Shown here piece by piece: positions 50,028 through 58,951 of a DNA stretch of 64,000 nt. Source of the stretch: Lentzea nigeriaca (GTDB lineage: Bacteria; Actinomycetota; Actinomycetes; Mycobacteriales; Pseudonocardiaceae); the NCBI RefSeq assembly GCF_016907955.1, contig NZ_JAFBCX010000016.1, positions 1 to 64,000 of the forward strand, written 5' to 3'. Within the stretch, counting starts at the first letter, position 1. Every line of letters starts with the position of its first letter. A program made the position numbers and the translations under genes. The notes under the pieces were generated by a model. It saw nothing but the letters and a program-made list of their open reading frames with translations. It made no database searches and was not told the origin of the DNA.

Positions 50028-52102
50028 TGGGCGCGCCTTCCTCCACGTACCGCGTCCAGTTCACCCCGTCGTTCACGTTCGCCGACGCCACCGCCATCGC
50101 CGACTACCTGGCACGCCTCGGGGTCGGCGCGCTGTACGCGTCGCCGATGCTCGACGCGCGCGAGGGGTCGACGCACGGCTACGACGTCGTGGACCCGACC
50201 CGCGCGCGGCCCGAACTCGGTGGCGACGACGGCCGCAAGGCGATGCAGAAACGCCTGTCGGAGCTCGGGCTCGGGCTCGTCGTCGACATCGTGCCGAACC
50301 ACATGGTCGTGCCGAACCCGTGGTGGGACGACGTGCTCGCGCACGGGCAGAACTCGAAGTACGCGCGGTACTTCGACATCGACTGGTCGTCCGGCAAGGT
50401 CCTGCTGCCCGTGCTCGCGGAGGACGCACAGGACGAACCGGGCGAGCACTTCGTCAGGGTGAACTGGCGGCGCGGCAACACCGAGCTCAACTACCGGCGG
50501 TTCTTCGACATCACCGAGCTTGCCGCGGTCAGGGTCGAGGATCCGGAGGTGTTCGAGGCGACCCACCGCGAGGTGTTGTCCTGGGGCGTAACGGGGTTGC
50601 GGATCGACCACCCGGACGGCCTGGCCGATCCTGGCGGCTACTTCCGGCGGCTGCGCGAGCACTTCGACGGCTGGCTGGTCGTCGAGAAGATCCTCGGGCC
50701 GGACGAACCGCTGCCGCAGAGCTGGCCGGTCGACGGCACCACGGGCTACGACGCGTTGCGCGAGATCTGCGGTGTGTTCATCGCGCCCACGGAGGCGTTC
50801 GCCGGTGACTTCCACGAGGTCGAGCACGCGTCCCGGCAGCAGGTCGCGGACTCGATCCTGGTCGCCGAGGTGCGCCGGATCGCGCGGCTGGTGCAGGGTG
50901 TGCCGTTCGAGGACGCGTGTCAGGCCGTCGCCGAGGTGATGGTCGACTTCCCGGTGTACCGCTCGTACCTGCCGGAAGGTTCGAAGTACTGGGAAACCGC
51001 GGTGCAACGCAGCAAGTCGCCTGCCGTGCGGGCGTTGGACGACCAGGTGCGTGCCGATCCGCACGGCGAGCTGGCGACGAGGATCCAGCAGACGTCCGGC
51101 ATGGTCGTCGCGAAGGGCACCGAGGACACCGCGTTCTACCGGTACACGAACTTCGTGGCGCTCAACGAGGTCGGCGGCTCACCAGACCGGTTCGGGATGC
51201 CCGTCGAGGAGTTCCACCAGCGCGCGGCGATGCGGGAGGCGCAGACGCCACAAGCCATGACCGCGCTGTCGACGCACGACACGAAGCGTTCGGAGGACGT
51301 CCGGGCGCGGCTCGCGGTGCTGGCCGAGATGCCGGAGGAGTACCTGGCGTTCGAGGCCGCGATGTCCGAGAAGCACGGTATTTCCGAACCGTCGCTGAAC
51401 CGACTCGCGTGGCAGTCGCTCGTCGGCGCCTACCCGATCACCGAGGAACGCCTGGGGCAGTACCTGGAAAAGGCGTCCAGGGAAGCGAAGATCAAGACTT
51501 CCTGGGTCGACCGGAACGCCGAGTTCGACGCCGAGGTCGCCGCGTGGCCCGCGAAGGTGCTGAACGAGCCCGAGGTCGCCACGTTCGTCGAGCGGATCAA
51601 GGCGCCGGGCTACTCGAACGCGTTGGGGCAGAAGCTGGTCCAGCTCACCGCACCGGGCGTGCCGGACGTCTACCAGGGCACGGAGTTGTGGGAGTTCTCG
51701 CTGGTCGACCCGGACAACCGCCGGCCGGTCGACTACGCGGTCCGCGCCGAGCTGCTGGACCGCATCGAGTCGGGCCGGCTGCCCGAGGTCGACGACTCCG
51801 GTGCCGCGAAGCTCCTGGTCGTGCAGAAGGCCTTGCAGGCCCGCAAACGAGGACTGCACGGCTACCGACCGTTGCGTGCCGAGGGCCCGGCCGCCGGGCA
51901 CGTGCTGGCGTTCGAACGGTCCGGGGTGATCACGGTGGCGACCAGGCTGCCGGTCGGGCTGGCGCGGCAGGGCTGGCAGGGCACGGTGCTGCCGCTGCCG
52001 AGCGGTCCGGGGTGGACGGACATCCTGACCGGACGGCCCGCGACGGAGGACTTGGTGTCGTTGCTGGAGACGTATCCGGTGGCGTTGCTGGTGCGCGGCT
52101 GA
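50027..52102 (+). CDS. treY: maltooligosyltrehalose synthase
   Basis: 691 aa, GH13. The start STYRVQFTPSFTFADATAIADYL is the TreY hallmark. ASPMLDAREGSTHGYDVVDP, DIVPNHMV, GLRIDHPDGLADPGGYFRRL (Asp nucleophile), WLVVEKILGPDEPLP (Glu) and STHDTKRSEDVRARL follow. It turns the reducing end glucose of maltodextrins into an alpha,alpha-1,1 link; TreZ then frees trehalose. The ATG overlaps the glgX stop. treZ lies 4.5 kb downstream with two unrelated genes between. The last 170 bp overlap the antisense end of the STAND gene. Confidence 0.92.
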   Translation: MGAPSSTYRVQFTPSFTFADATAIADYLARLGVGALYASPMLDAREGSTHGYDVVDPTRARPELGGDDGRKAMQKRLSELGLGLVVDIVPNHMVVPNPWWDDVLAHGQNSKYARYFDIDWSSGKVLLPVLAEDAQDEPGEHFVRVNWRRGNTELNYRRFFDITELAAVRVEDPEVFEATHREVLSWGVTGLRIDHPDGLADPGGYFRRLREHFDGWLVVEKILGPDEPLPQSWPVDGTTGYDALREICGVFIAPTEAFAGDFHEVEHASRQQVADSILVAEVRRIARLVQGVPFEDACQAVAEVMVDFPVYRSYLPEGSKYWETAVQRSKSPAVRALDDQVRADPHGELATRIQQTSGMVVAKGTEDTAFYRYTNFVALNEVGGSPDRFGMPVEEFHQRAAMREAQTPQAMTALSTHDTKRSEDVRARLAVLAEMPEEYLAFEAAMSEKHGISEPSLNRLAWQSLVGAYPITEERLGQYLEKASREAKIKTSWVDRNAEFDAEVAAWPAKVLNEPEVATFVERIKAPGYSNALGQKLVQLTAPGVPDVYQGTELWEFSLVDPDNRRPVDYAVRAELLDRIESGRLPEVDDSGAAKLLVVQKALQARKRGLHGYRPLRAEGPAAGHVLAFERSGVITVATRLPVGLARQGWQGTVLPLPSGPGWTDILTGRPATEDLVSLLETYPVALLVRG

Positions 52103-54572
52103 CCGCGGGCACGTTCAGCTCGGCGAACAGGGCCAGCGCCTCGGTGCGGTGACGCAACGCCTCCTTGTGGCGGCCCGTGCGGGACAGGGCGGCGGCGAGG
52201 CCGTCGAGGGCGCGGGCCCGCTCGTACCGGATGCCGGTCTGCGAGGCCAGTTCGAGGGCCCGCTCGTGGTACGGGCGGGCGGAGGCGGGGCGGCCGAGGG
52301 CGGTCAGGGTTTCGCCGTAGCGGTTGAGGGCCTCGGTTTCCACGCTGAGCTCGCCGACCTCCCTGGCGAGCTCCAGTGCCTCCTCGTGGTGTTCGACGGC
52401 CAGCTTCGTGAAGCCCAGCTTCTGCAGGACCTGGGCGAGGTACGCGAGGCCGTACGAGCGGTTGGAACGGTCGTCGAGCTCGTCGAAGATCGCCAGCGCC
52501 TGTTCGTAGTGGGTGCGGGCGGCGTTCCACTGCTGCAGGCACTGGTGGGTCTCGGCGATGTTGGCGAGCACCGCGCCCTCGCCCTCCCGGTCGCGCACCT
52601 CGCGGCGGATCGCGAGCGCCGGGCGGTAGTGGGCGAAAGCTTCGTCGTAGTAGCCCAAGCGGTGGTAGATGATTCCGACGTTGCCGAGGGTCGCGCCCTC
52701 GCCGACGCGGTCGCCGAGCTCCCGGCGCAGGGCCAGTGCGCGCAGGTAGAGCTGCAGGGCCAGGTCGTAGTGGCCCAGCCGCTGGTGCACGTTGCCCATG
52801 TTGTTGATCGCGGCGGCCTCGCCGGCGCGGTTCCCGGTGTCGTGGTGGATCTCCAGGGCGCGCGCGAAGTGGTCGAGTGAGGCCTCGTGGTCGCCCAGCC
52901 GCCAGTGGACGCGGCCGAGGTTGTGCAGTGCGGCGCCCTGGCCCTGGCGGTCGGCCGTGTTGAGCACGTGCTGGTAGAGGGTGATGGCGTCGTTGTGCCG
53001 GCCGGTCATGTCCAGGTGCCTCGCGAGCGTCGTCATGAGCCGCGCGGTGTGGCTGTACCAGCCGTGCCGGGCGGTGTGGTCGGCCACCGCCACCAGGTTC
53101 GTGTGCTCTGCCTCCAGCCACGCCCTGGCATCGGTGACGGAGGCGGCGGGGACGCACTCGTGGCGTTCGGCGGGGTTGAGCGTGTTGCGCGCGGCCGCCG
53201 CCGTCTGCAGGTAGTGGTCGAAGAGGCGGGTCAAGGCCTCGCGTTGCGCGGACTTCGGTTCCTCGTCGACCACGCGGGCGGCGGCGAAGACGCGCACCAG
53301 GTCGTGCAGCTCGTACCGGGACGGCGTCTTGAGCTGCAGGAGGTGGTCGGTCAGCAGGTCGTCGAGGTGGCGTTGTGCCAGGCCCCGATCGACGCCGGCC
53401 AGCGCGGCGGCGGCCGCGGCGTCGAAGTCGTGGCCGGGGTGCAGCGCGGTCAGCCGGAACGTGCGCTGGTGTCCGGCGGGCAGGGCGCGGTAGGACAGGT
53501 CGAGGGCCAGCTCCACGCCGCTGTCCAGGTGCCGGAGCTCGTGCCGCTCGGTCAGCCGGAGCAGGTGGTCGGCAAGTGTCCAATGAGGACGATCGGCGAT
53601 GAGGCCCGCGACCAGGCCCAGTGCCAGTGGTAGCCGGCCCACCAGCTCGCCGATCCTGGTGGCGGTCTCCACGTCGGCGGCGACGCGGTCCGCGCCCGCC
53701 CTGCGGCGCAACAGGTCCAGCACCTCTTCCTGGCCGAACGCGGTCAGGCTCAGGCGCGTCCCCGGCAGTCCCGGCAGCACGCGGCGGCTGGTGATCAGGA
53801 CCAACGCGTCGGGGCTCTCCGGCAGCAACGGCCGCACCTGGTCCTCGCTCATCGCGTTGTCCAGCAGCACCAACGCTTTGCGTCCGATCAGCAGCTTGCG
53901 GAACGCCGTGCTGCGGCCGGCGAGGTCCAGGGCGTGGATGCGGTCGCCGGACATGCCCAGCTGTCGCAGGAAGCCGTCCAGGACCGCGGCGGGATCGGCG
54001 GGAGGCCGCTCGGGATCGTAGCCGCGCAGGTTCACCGAGAGCTGCACGTCCGAATACTTTCCTTGGCACAGCAACAAGTGTGCGGCACGGGTGGCGAGCA
54101 ACGTCTTGCCGACACCCGCCATGCCCTCGATCACGACGGCCTCCGCGGCGGTCAGGATCAGATCCAACTCCGCGGCACGGCCGGTGAAGTCGGTGACGTC
54201 GTCCGGCAGCGCGCCGCTCACCCGCACGATCTCGGCCTCGGTCGCGACCCCGGTGACCACCTGGTGCGCCAGCCGCCATTCGGCCGCTCTCGCGTCGTCC
54301 TCACCCAGCAGCACACGTGCGATGTGCACCACTAGTTCGACGTCCATGCGTGCCCGCCCGGCCTGGAAACACCGGAAAACCGTGTTGTAGGAAGGAAGTT
54401 CGGCGATCCTCCTGGCTCGTCGGAAACTCACCACCCGGCGATGGATCTCGTGGTAACTCACGCCCGCCCACGACTTCAACGCACGCAGCCGGCCGGTCAG
54501 ATCTTCGAACGTTCGTGCCCCCTGCGGTCCGGGAGGATCCCCCACCGGCCCGCCTCTTTCCTCTCTGGCCAC
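51930..54572 (-). CDS. STAND ATPase regulator (HTH-like, NB-ARC, TPR)
   Basis: 880 aa; GTG 54572 with GGGAG upstream is preferred, GTG 54632 is possible. An N-terminal HTH-like region (FEDLTGRLRALKSWAGVSYH, then IAELPSYNTVFRCFQAGRAR) is followed by an NB-ARC ATPase: EGMAGVGKTLLATRA (Walker A), ALVLLDNAMSEDQV (Walker B), LITSRR and GRLPLALGL. About seven TPR repeats follow (for example ALHNLGRVHWRLGDHEASLD). This is the AfsR/SARP-type signal-transduction layout without a BTAD. Similarity ends near AELNVPAV; the last 50-60 codons read antisense through treY, so the true end may be shorter or altered. Divergent from the trypsin gene. Confidence 0.8.
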   Translation of the reverse strand: MAREERGGPVGDPPGPQGARTFEDLTGRLRALKSWAGVSYHEIHRRVVSFRRARRIAELPSYNTVFRCFQAGRARMDVELVVHIARVLLGEDDARAAEWRLAHQVVTGVATEAEIVRVSGALPDDVTDFTGRAAELDLILTAAEAVVIEGMAGVGKTLLATRAAHLLLCQGKYSDVQLSVNLRGYDPERPPADPAAVLDGFLRQLGMSGDRIHALDLAGRSTAFRKLLIGRKALVLLDNAMSEDQVRPLLPESPDALVLITSRRVLPGLPGTRLSLTAFGQEEVLDLLRRRAGADRVAADVETATRIGELVGRLPLALGLVAGLIADRPHWTLADHLLRLTERHELRHLDSGVELALDLSYRALPAGHQRTFRLTALHPGHDFDAAAAAALAGVDRGLAQRHLDDLLTDHLLQLKTPSRYELHDLVRVFAAARVVDEEPKSAQREALTRLFDHYLQTAAAARNTLNPAERHECVPAASVTDARAWLEAEHTNLVAVADHTARHGWYSHTARLMTTLARHLDMTGRHNDAITLYQHVLNTADRQGQGAALHNLGRVHWRLGDHEASLDHFARALEIHHDTGNRAGEAAAINNMGNVHQRLGHYDLALQLYLRALALRRELGDRVGEGATLGNVGIIYHRLGYYDEAFAHYRPALAIRREVRDREGEGAVLANIAETHQCLQQWNAARTHYEQALAIFDELDDRSNRSYGLAYLAQVLQKLGFTKLAVEHHEEALELAREVGELSVETEALNRYGETLTALGRPASARPYHERALELASQTGIRYERARALDGLAAALSRTGRHKEALRHRTEALALFAELNVPAVSRAPATPPDTSPATTPSPPSRAVRSGCPSTPDRSAAAAPCPASPAAPARPAAWSPP

Positions 54573-54745
54573 CCGTTTTCTCCCGTCCCCCCAGGAGGGT
54601 TTCAACGTACTGAGGCCGTCGGCGACTGTCACCCGGCCAGACCGCTCAGTGGTCGAAGTTGGTCGAGAACGGTGACGGGGGAGGGGCCAGTCGGCACTGT
54701 CGGCCGCGGTGAACAGCTCAACAGAGCGAGGGGGAATCGCGAAAA

Positions 54746-56545
54746 GTGAGACTCATCAAGAGATCCCTGGCCGTGATGGCCGCGGTGAGCTTGGCGACCG
54801 CGGGGCTGGCGGCGCAGGCTCACGGGGATGACACCGACCCGCCCAGCACCAGGATCGTCGGCGGCAACGTCTCGCCGACGAACGCCTACCCGTGGATGGT
54901 GTCCATCTCGCGGCCCGGTGTGTTCGACCACTGGTGCGGTGGCACGCTGATCGACCCGAACTGGGTGCTGACGGCGGCGCACTGCGTCAGCGGGCTCACC
55001 GCCGCCAACTTCAGCACGTTGATCGGTCAGACCCGGATCTCCGGCGGCTCGGGCGGCGACGTCCGCACCGTCGCCGAGATCCGGGTCCACCCGCAGTACA
55101 CGAGCGCCAGCGGCAGCGGCTTCGACGTCGCGCTGATGCGCCTCAGCTCGGCGTCGACCAAGGCGCCGCTGCAGATCGCGACCTCGGCCGAGCGCGACAC
55201 GTGGATGCCGAACGCCACCGTGCGCACGATGGGCTGGGGCGCCACGTCCGAGGGCGGCGCGGGCAGCAACGACCTGCGTGAGGTCGACGTGCCCGTCCAG
55301 CCGGACTCGACGATGTCCAGCGCGGCCGCCTACGGCAGTACGTTCAAGGCGGACACGATGCTCGGCGCGGGCCCGCTGGCCGGCGGCAAGGACAGCTGCC
55401 AGGGCGACTCCGGCGGCCCGCTGCTCGCGGGCACCGCGCGCGGCTGGCGGCAGGTCGGCATCGTGTCGTGGGGCACCGGATGCGCCCGCCCGAACAAGCC
55501 CGGCGTCTACACGAGGATCGGCGACCAGTCGACCAACGACTGGGTGCGGTCCAACATCCCCGGCTCGTTCGCCGACGGTTTCGCCAGCAAGTCCGGCGAC
55601 TTCAACGGTGACGGCCGTGACGACATCGTCACGTTCACGCGTGGCAGCTCGGCGGACGTGTACGTGGCGCTGTCGAACGGTTCGTCGTTCGTCGGCACGG
55701 CGGTGAAGTGGCACGACTGGTTCGCCGCCTACGACGAGGTGCCGCTGGTCGGTGACTTCAACGGGGACGGCAAGGACGACATCGCGACGTTCACCCGTGG
55801 CAGCACGGCGGACGTGTACGTGGCGTTGTCGACTGGTTCGTCGTTCGTGGGCACGGCGGTGAAGTGGCACGACTGGTTTGCCGCGTACAACGAGATCCCT
55901 GCGGTCGGTGACTTCAACGGGGACGGCAAGGACGACATCGCGACGTTCACGCGTGGCGGGTCCGCGGACGTGTACGTGGCGCTGTCGAACGGTTCGTCGT
56001 TCGTGGGTACCGCGGTGAAGTGGCACGACTGGTTCGCCGCGTACAACGAGATCCCACTGGTGGGTGACTTCAACGGCGATGGCAAGGCGGACATCGCAAC
56101 CTTCACCCGTGACGGCTCGGCCGACGTGTACGTAGCGCTGTCGAACGGCTCCTCGTTCGTGGGTACCGCGGTCAAGTGGCACGACTGGTTCGCGGCGGGC
56201 GCCGAGTTCCCGGCCGTGGGCGACTTCAACGGTGACGGCAAGGACGACATCGCCACCTTCACCCGCGGCACGTCCGCGGACGTGTACGTGGCCACCTCGA
56301 ACGGGTCGTCGTTCGTGGGTACCGCGGTGAAGTGGCACGACTGGTTCGCCGCGTACAGCGAGATCCCCGGAACCGGTGACTTCAACGGTGACGGCAAGGA
56401 CGACGTCGTGACGTTCACGCGCGGCGACGCGGCCGACGTGTACGTCGCGACCTCGAACAGCTCCTCGTTCGTGGGCACGGCGGTGAAGTGGCACGACTGG
56501 TTCGCCGCCTACGCCGAGATCCCGGCGGGTGGCACGGCCTGGTGA
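54746..56545 (+). CDS. secreted trypsin-like serine protease with six FG-GAP/VCBS repeats
   Basis: 599 aa from GTG 54746. A signal peptide (RLIKRSLAVMAAVSLATAGL) and short propeptide precede the mature N-terminus RIVGGN. The S1 triad is complete: LTAAHC (His), GFDVALMRL (Asp) and KDSCQGDSGGP (Ser), with six Cys in chymotrypsin positions. Six units of 52 aa follow, each with the Ca-binding pattern D-x-N-x-D-G-x-x-D-I and ending VKWHDWFAAY. They form a beta-propeller-like adhesion module. It is secreted. It is divergent from the STAND regulator, which may control it. The gene separates treY from treZ. Confidence 0.88.
   Translation: MRLIKRSLAVMAAVSLATAGLAAQAHGDDTDPPSTRIVGGNVSPTNAYPWMVSISRPGVFDHWCGGTLIDPNWVLTAAHCVSGLTAANFSTLIGQTRISGGSGGDVRTVAEIRVHPQYTSASGSGFDVALMRLSSASTKAPLQIATSAERDTWMPNATVRTMGWGATSEGGAGSNDLREVDVPVQPDSTMSSAAAYGSTFKADTMLGAGPLAGGKDSCQGDSGGPLLAGTARGWRQVGIVSWGTGCARPNKPGVYTRIGDQSTNDWVRSNIPGSFADGFASKSGDFNGDGRDDIVTFTRGSSADVYVALSNGSSFVGTAVKWHDWFAAYDEVPLVGDFNGDGKDDIATFTRGSTADVYVALSTGSSFVGTAVKWHDWFAAYNEIPAVGDFNGDGKDDIATFTRGGSADVYVALSNGSSFVGTAVKWHDWFAAYNEIPLVGDFNGDGKADIATFTRDGSADVYVALSNGSSFVGTAVKWHDWFAAGAEFPAVGDFNGDGKDDIATFTRGTSADVYVATSNGSSFVGTAVKWHDWFAAYSEIPGTGDFNGDGKDDVVTFTRGDAADVYVATSNSSSFVGTAVKWHDWFAAYAEIPAGGTAW
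55595..56530 (+). repeat. six tandem 156-bp repeats encoding FG-GAP units
   Basis: Units begin near 55598, 55754, 55910, 56066, 56222 and 56378 (at GACTTCAACGG). They are nearly identical at DNA level, including GTGAAGTGGCACGACTGGTT in each. Such uniformity within a coding repeat suggests recent expansion or gene conversion. Unit number may vary between strains. Confidence 0.85.
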
Positions 56546-56618
56546 CCTGATCACCCTGCAGGGGGCGGTGGCCGCGGCCACCGCCCCTCCCCGCGTTACA
56601 GGTACTAGCGTGTGTGCG

Positions 56619-58292
56619 GTGACGTTCTCGGTCTGGGCTCCCACGCCCGAGCAGGTCCATGTCCGCGTCGACGGCGTCGACCACGAGATGAAGCGCGACG
56701 GCGACTGGTGGCACTCAGACGCTGTTGGGACGGACTACGCGTTCGTCATCGACGGCAAGGCGTATCCGGACCCGCGGTCGCTGTGGCAGCCCAACGGGGT
56801 GCACGAGGTGTCCCGCGTGTACCGGCACGAGTTCGAGTGGACGGACGGCGCGTGGACCGGCCGGGCGTTGCCGGGCGGTGTGATCTACGAGCTGCACATC
56901 GGCACGTTCACGCCGGAAGGCACGTTCGACGCGGCCATCGGGAAGCTCGACCACCTGGTTGATCTCGGCATCACGTTCGTCGAGGTCATGCCGGTCAACA
57001 GCTTCGACGGCGTCGAGGGCTGGGGTTACGACGGCGTGCTGTGGGGCGCCGTGCACGAGCCCTACGGCGGCCCGGACGGGTTCAAGCGGTTCGTCGACGC
57101 CTGCCACGCGCGGAACCTCGCGGTGCTGCTCGACGTCGTCTACAACCACCTCGGGCCGTCCGGGGCGTACCTGGACAAGTTCGGGCCGTACTTCGCCGGC
57201 CGCAACGACTGGGGGCCGGGGCTGAACCTCGACGGACCGCACTCCGACGAGGTCCGCCGGTACGTGATCGACAACGCCCTGCAGTGGTTCGGGGACTTCC
57301 ACGTCGACGGGCTTCGGCTCGACGCGGTGCACGCGTTGGCCGACCGGCGTGCGGTGCACATCCTCGAAGAGCTCGCGGTCGAGGTGGATGCGCTTTCGGC
57401 AAAACTCAATCGTCCGCTGAGTCTCATCGCCGAGTCCGACCTCAACGACGCGAAGCTGGTGACAGCGCGCGAGGGCGGTGGCTACGGGCTGCACGCGCAG
57501 TGGTCCGACGATCTGCACCACTGCCTGCACGTGGCGTTGACCGGCGAGACTTTCGGCTACTACGAGGACTTCGCGGCACCGGGCGCGCTCAAGAACACGT
57601 TGGAGAAGGTGTTCTTCCACGCGGGCACCTGGTCGTCGTTCCGCGAGAAGCACCACGGCAAACCGGTCGACACTGCGCTGATCCCCGGCCACCGGTTCCT
57701 CGCGTACACGCAGAACCACGACCAGATCGGCAACCGGGCAACCGGTGACCGGCTGCCGGCGACCGTGCCGACCGGGAAGTTGTTGTGTGCTGCGGCGTTC
57801 GTGCTCTGCTCGCCGTACACACCCATGATCTTCATGGGGGAGGAGTGGGCGGCGAGCACGCCGTGGCAGTTCTTCGCGTCGTTCCCCGATCCGCAGCTGG
57901 CAGAGGCCGTGCGCACGGGCAGGCGGCGGGAGTTCGCGCGGCACGGCTGGGGCGAGTCGGACGTGCCGGATCCGATGTCACCGCACACCGTGGCGAACTC
58001 GCGCCTCAGGTGGGACGAGGCGCGAACGGGTGACCACGCGAAGGTGCTGGAGACGTACAAGGCACTGATCGCGTTGCGGCGCTCCCGGCCGGAACTCGCC
58101 GATCCGCGGCTGGACAGGTTCGCGGTGGAGCAGGACGGGCTGTGCTTCGTGCTGCACCGCGGGACGACCCGCGTGGTGGTGAACCTCGGCACGACACCCG
58201 TCCCGCTGCCTCACGGCGAGGTGTTGCTGACCTCCTCGGCGAACCCGTCGTCGGTTTCACCGGAGTCGTTCGCGGTTGTCGCGTTGACGTGA
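56619..58292 (+). CDS. treZ: malto-oligosyltrehalose trehalohydrolase
   Basis: 557 aa from GTG 56619 (TFSVWAPTPEQVHVRVDG; GTG 56610 would add three residues). GH13 features: YELHIGTFTPEGTFDAAIGK, AVLLDVVYNHLGPSGAYL, GLRLDAVHALADRRAVHILE (Asp nucleophile), LIAESDLNDAKLV (Glu) and YTQNHDQIGNRATGDRL. It releases trehalose from the TreY product. It stands apart from treY, behind the trypsin gene, with no evident SD, so it may have its own promoter. Its end overlaps the antisense ANTAR gene by 82 bp. Confidence 0.9.
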   Translation: MTFSVWAPTPEQVHVRVDGVDHEMKRDGDWWHSDAVGTDYAFVIDGKAYPDPRSLWQPNGVHEVSRVYRHEFEWTDGAWTGRALPGGVIYELHIGTFTPEGTFDAAIGKLDHLVDLGITFVEVMPVNSFDGVEGWGYDGVLWGAVHEPYGGPDGFKRFVDACHARNLAVLLDVVYNHLGPSGAYLDKFGPYFAGRNDWGPGLNLDGPHSDEVRRYVIDNALQWFGDFHVDGLRLDAVHALADRRAVHILEELAVEVDALSAKLNRPLSLIAESDLNDAKLVTAREGGGYGLHAQWSDDLHHCLHVALTGETFGYYEDFAAPGALKNTLEKVFFHAGTWSSFREKHHGKPVDTALIPGHRFLAYTQNHDQIGNRATGDRLPATVPTGKLLCAAAFVLCSPYTPMIFMGEEWAASTPWQFFASFPDPQLAEAVRTGRRREFARHGWGESDVPDPMSPHTVANSRLRWDEARTGDHAKVLETYKALIALRRSRPELADPRLDRFAVEQDGLCFVLHRGTTRVVVNLGTTPVPLPHGEVLLTSSANPSSVSPESFAVVALT

Positions 58293-58555
58293 TCCCACAA
58301 CAGCTGGTCGGACGGCTTCACCGGCCTGCCCAGATGAGCGTGCACGAACGCCGCCACCAGCCGGTCGGCGGCGACGTGCAGCTTGATGTTGTGGTGCTGG
58401 GACACGTGCACCAGCAGCCCGAACGCCTGCTGGGGTGTGCAGGGCTTGCGTGCGGCGATCAGGCCCGTGGCCTGCCCGATGACGGTCCGGGACACCAGAG
58501 CTTTGCGCAGCCCTGCCACCTCGGCCTCGAGGGCGGTGATTCTCGCGGACGACAC
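58211..58555 (-). CDS. ANTAR-domain protein
   Basis: 114 aa from GTG 58555. A short coiled-coil (ITALEAEVAGLRKALVSR) is followed by the ANTAR fold: VIGQATGLIAARKPCTPQQA, then FGLLVHVSQHHNIKLHVAAD. ANTAR domains bind paired hexaloop RNA hairpins and act as antiterminators. The protein lacks a GAF or receiver domain, so input would come from another protein. Its C-terminal 24 codons are antisense to treZ. In Streptomyces, ANTAR-only proteins of this length exist. Confidence 0.78.
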   Translation of the reverse strand: MSSARITALEAEVAGLRKALVSRTVIGQATGLIAARKPCTPQQAFGLLVHVSQHHNIKLHVAADRLVAAFVHAHLGRPVKPSDQLLWDHVNATTANDSGETDDGFAEEVSNTSP

Positions 58556-58705
58556 CGCCGGCTCCTTTCACGTCGTCATGGTCACAGCGGCATGCCGGTG
58601 AGACGACGGGCTCGGGAGCGCTCGAAAAGGCGGGACACACCCAGAGCAAGCCGTCTCATCGGCTTGCGGCTGGGTTCTCAACCGCGAGTGATCACCTTAT
58701 CAACT

Positions 58706-58730
58706 GTTTCGGGCGGTGCTCGCCGGGTAA
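58706..58730 (+). promoter_or_regulatory. sigma-B/F-type promoter of the csbD-like gene
   Basis: GTTT (58706-58709), 15-bp spacer, GGGTAA (58725-58730): a close match to the GTTT-N14-16-GGGTA(T/A/C) pattern of SigB/SigF-group sigma factors. It lies 41 bp before the CsbD ATG. In B. subtilis csbD is a sigma-B stress gene, so promoter and product agree. Confidence 0.7.
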
Positions 58731-58771
58731 CCAATCGACGTAGCTGACCACGTACTGAAGGAGCCTGATCC

Positions 58772-58951
58772 ATGGGTGCCGACGACAAGCTCAGCAACAA
58801 GGCTGAAGAGATGAAGGGGCGCGCCAAGGAGGCCGTCGGCGACGCCACCGACAACGAGCAGTGGCAGGCCGAGGGCCGCGCCGAGCGCGCGAAGGCCGAC
58901 ATCAAGCAGGCCGGCGAGAAGGTCAAGGATGCCTTCCGCTCGGACAAGTAG
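58772..58951 (+). CDS. CsbD-family stress protein
   Basis: 59 aa: GADDKLSNKAEEMKGRAKEA, then VGDATDNEQWQAEGRAERAK, the full CsbD domain. GAAGGAG lies 8 nt before the ATG. Small, hydrophilic, highly charged and helical; its cellular role is unknown, but it is induced by general stress in other bacteria. It sits behind a sigma-B-like promoter and overlaps the start of udgX by 23 bp. Confidence 0.88.
   Translation: MGADDKLSNKAEEMKGRAKEAVGDATDNEQWQAEGRAERAKADIKQAGEKVKDAFRSDK

Noticed and set aside
55595..56530. CRISPR-like array
   Set aside because: The 156-bp repeats are in frame within a protease gene, with no unique spacers.
54629..56644. 671-codon minus-strand frame opposite the trypsin gene
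   Set aside because: Its repeats are only the complement of the FG-GAP repeats; no start signal.
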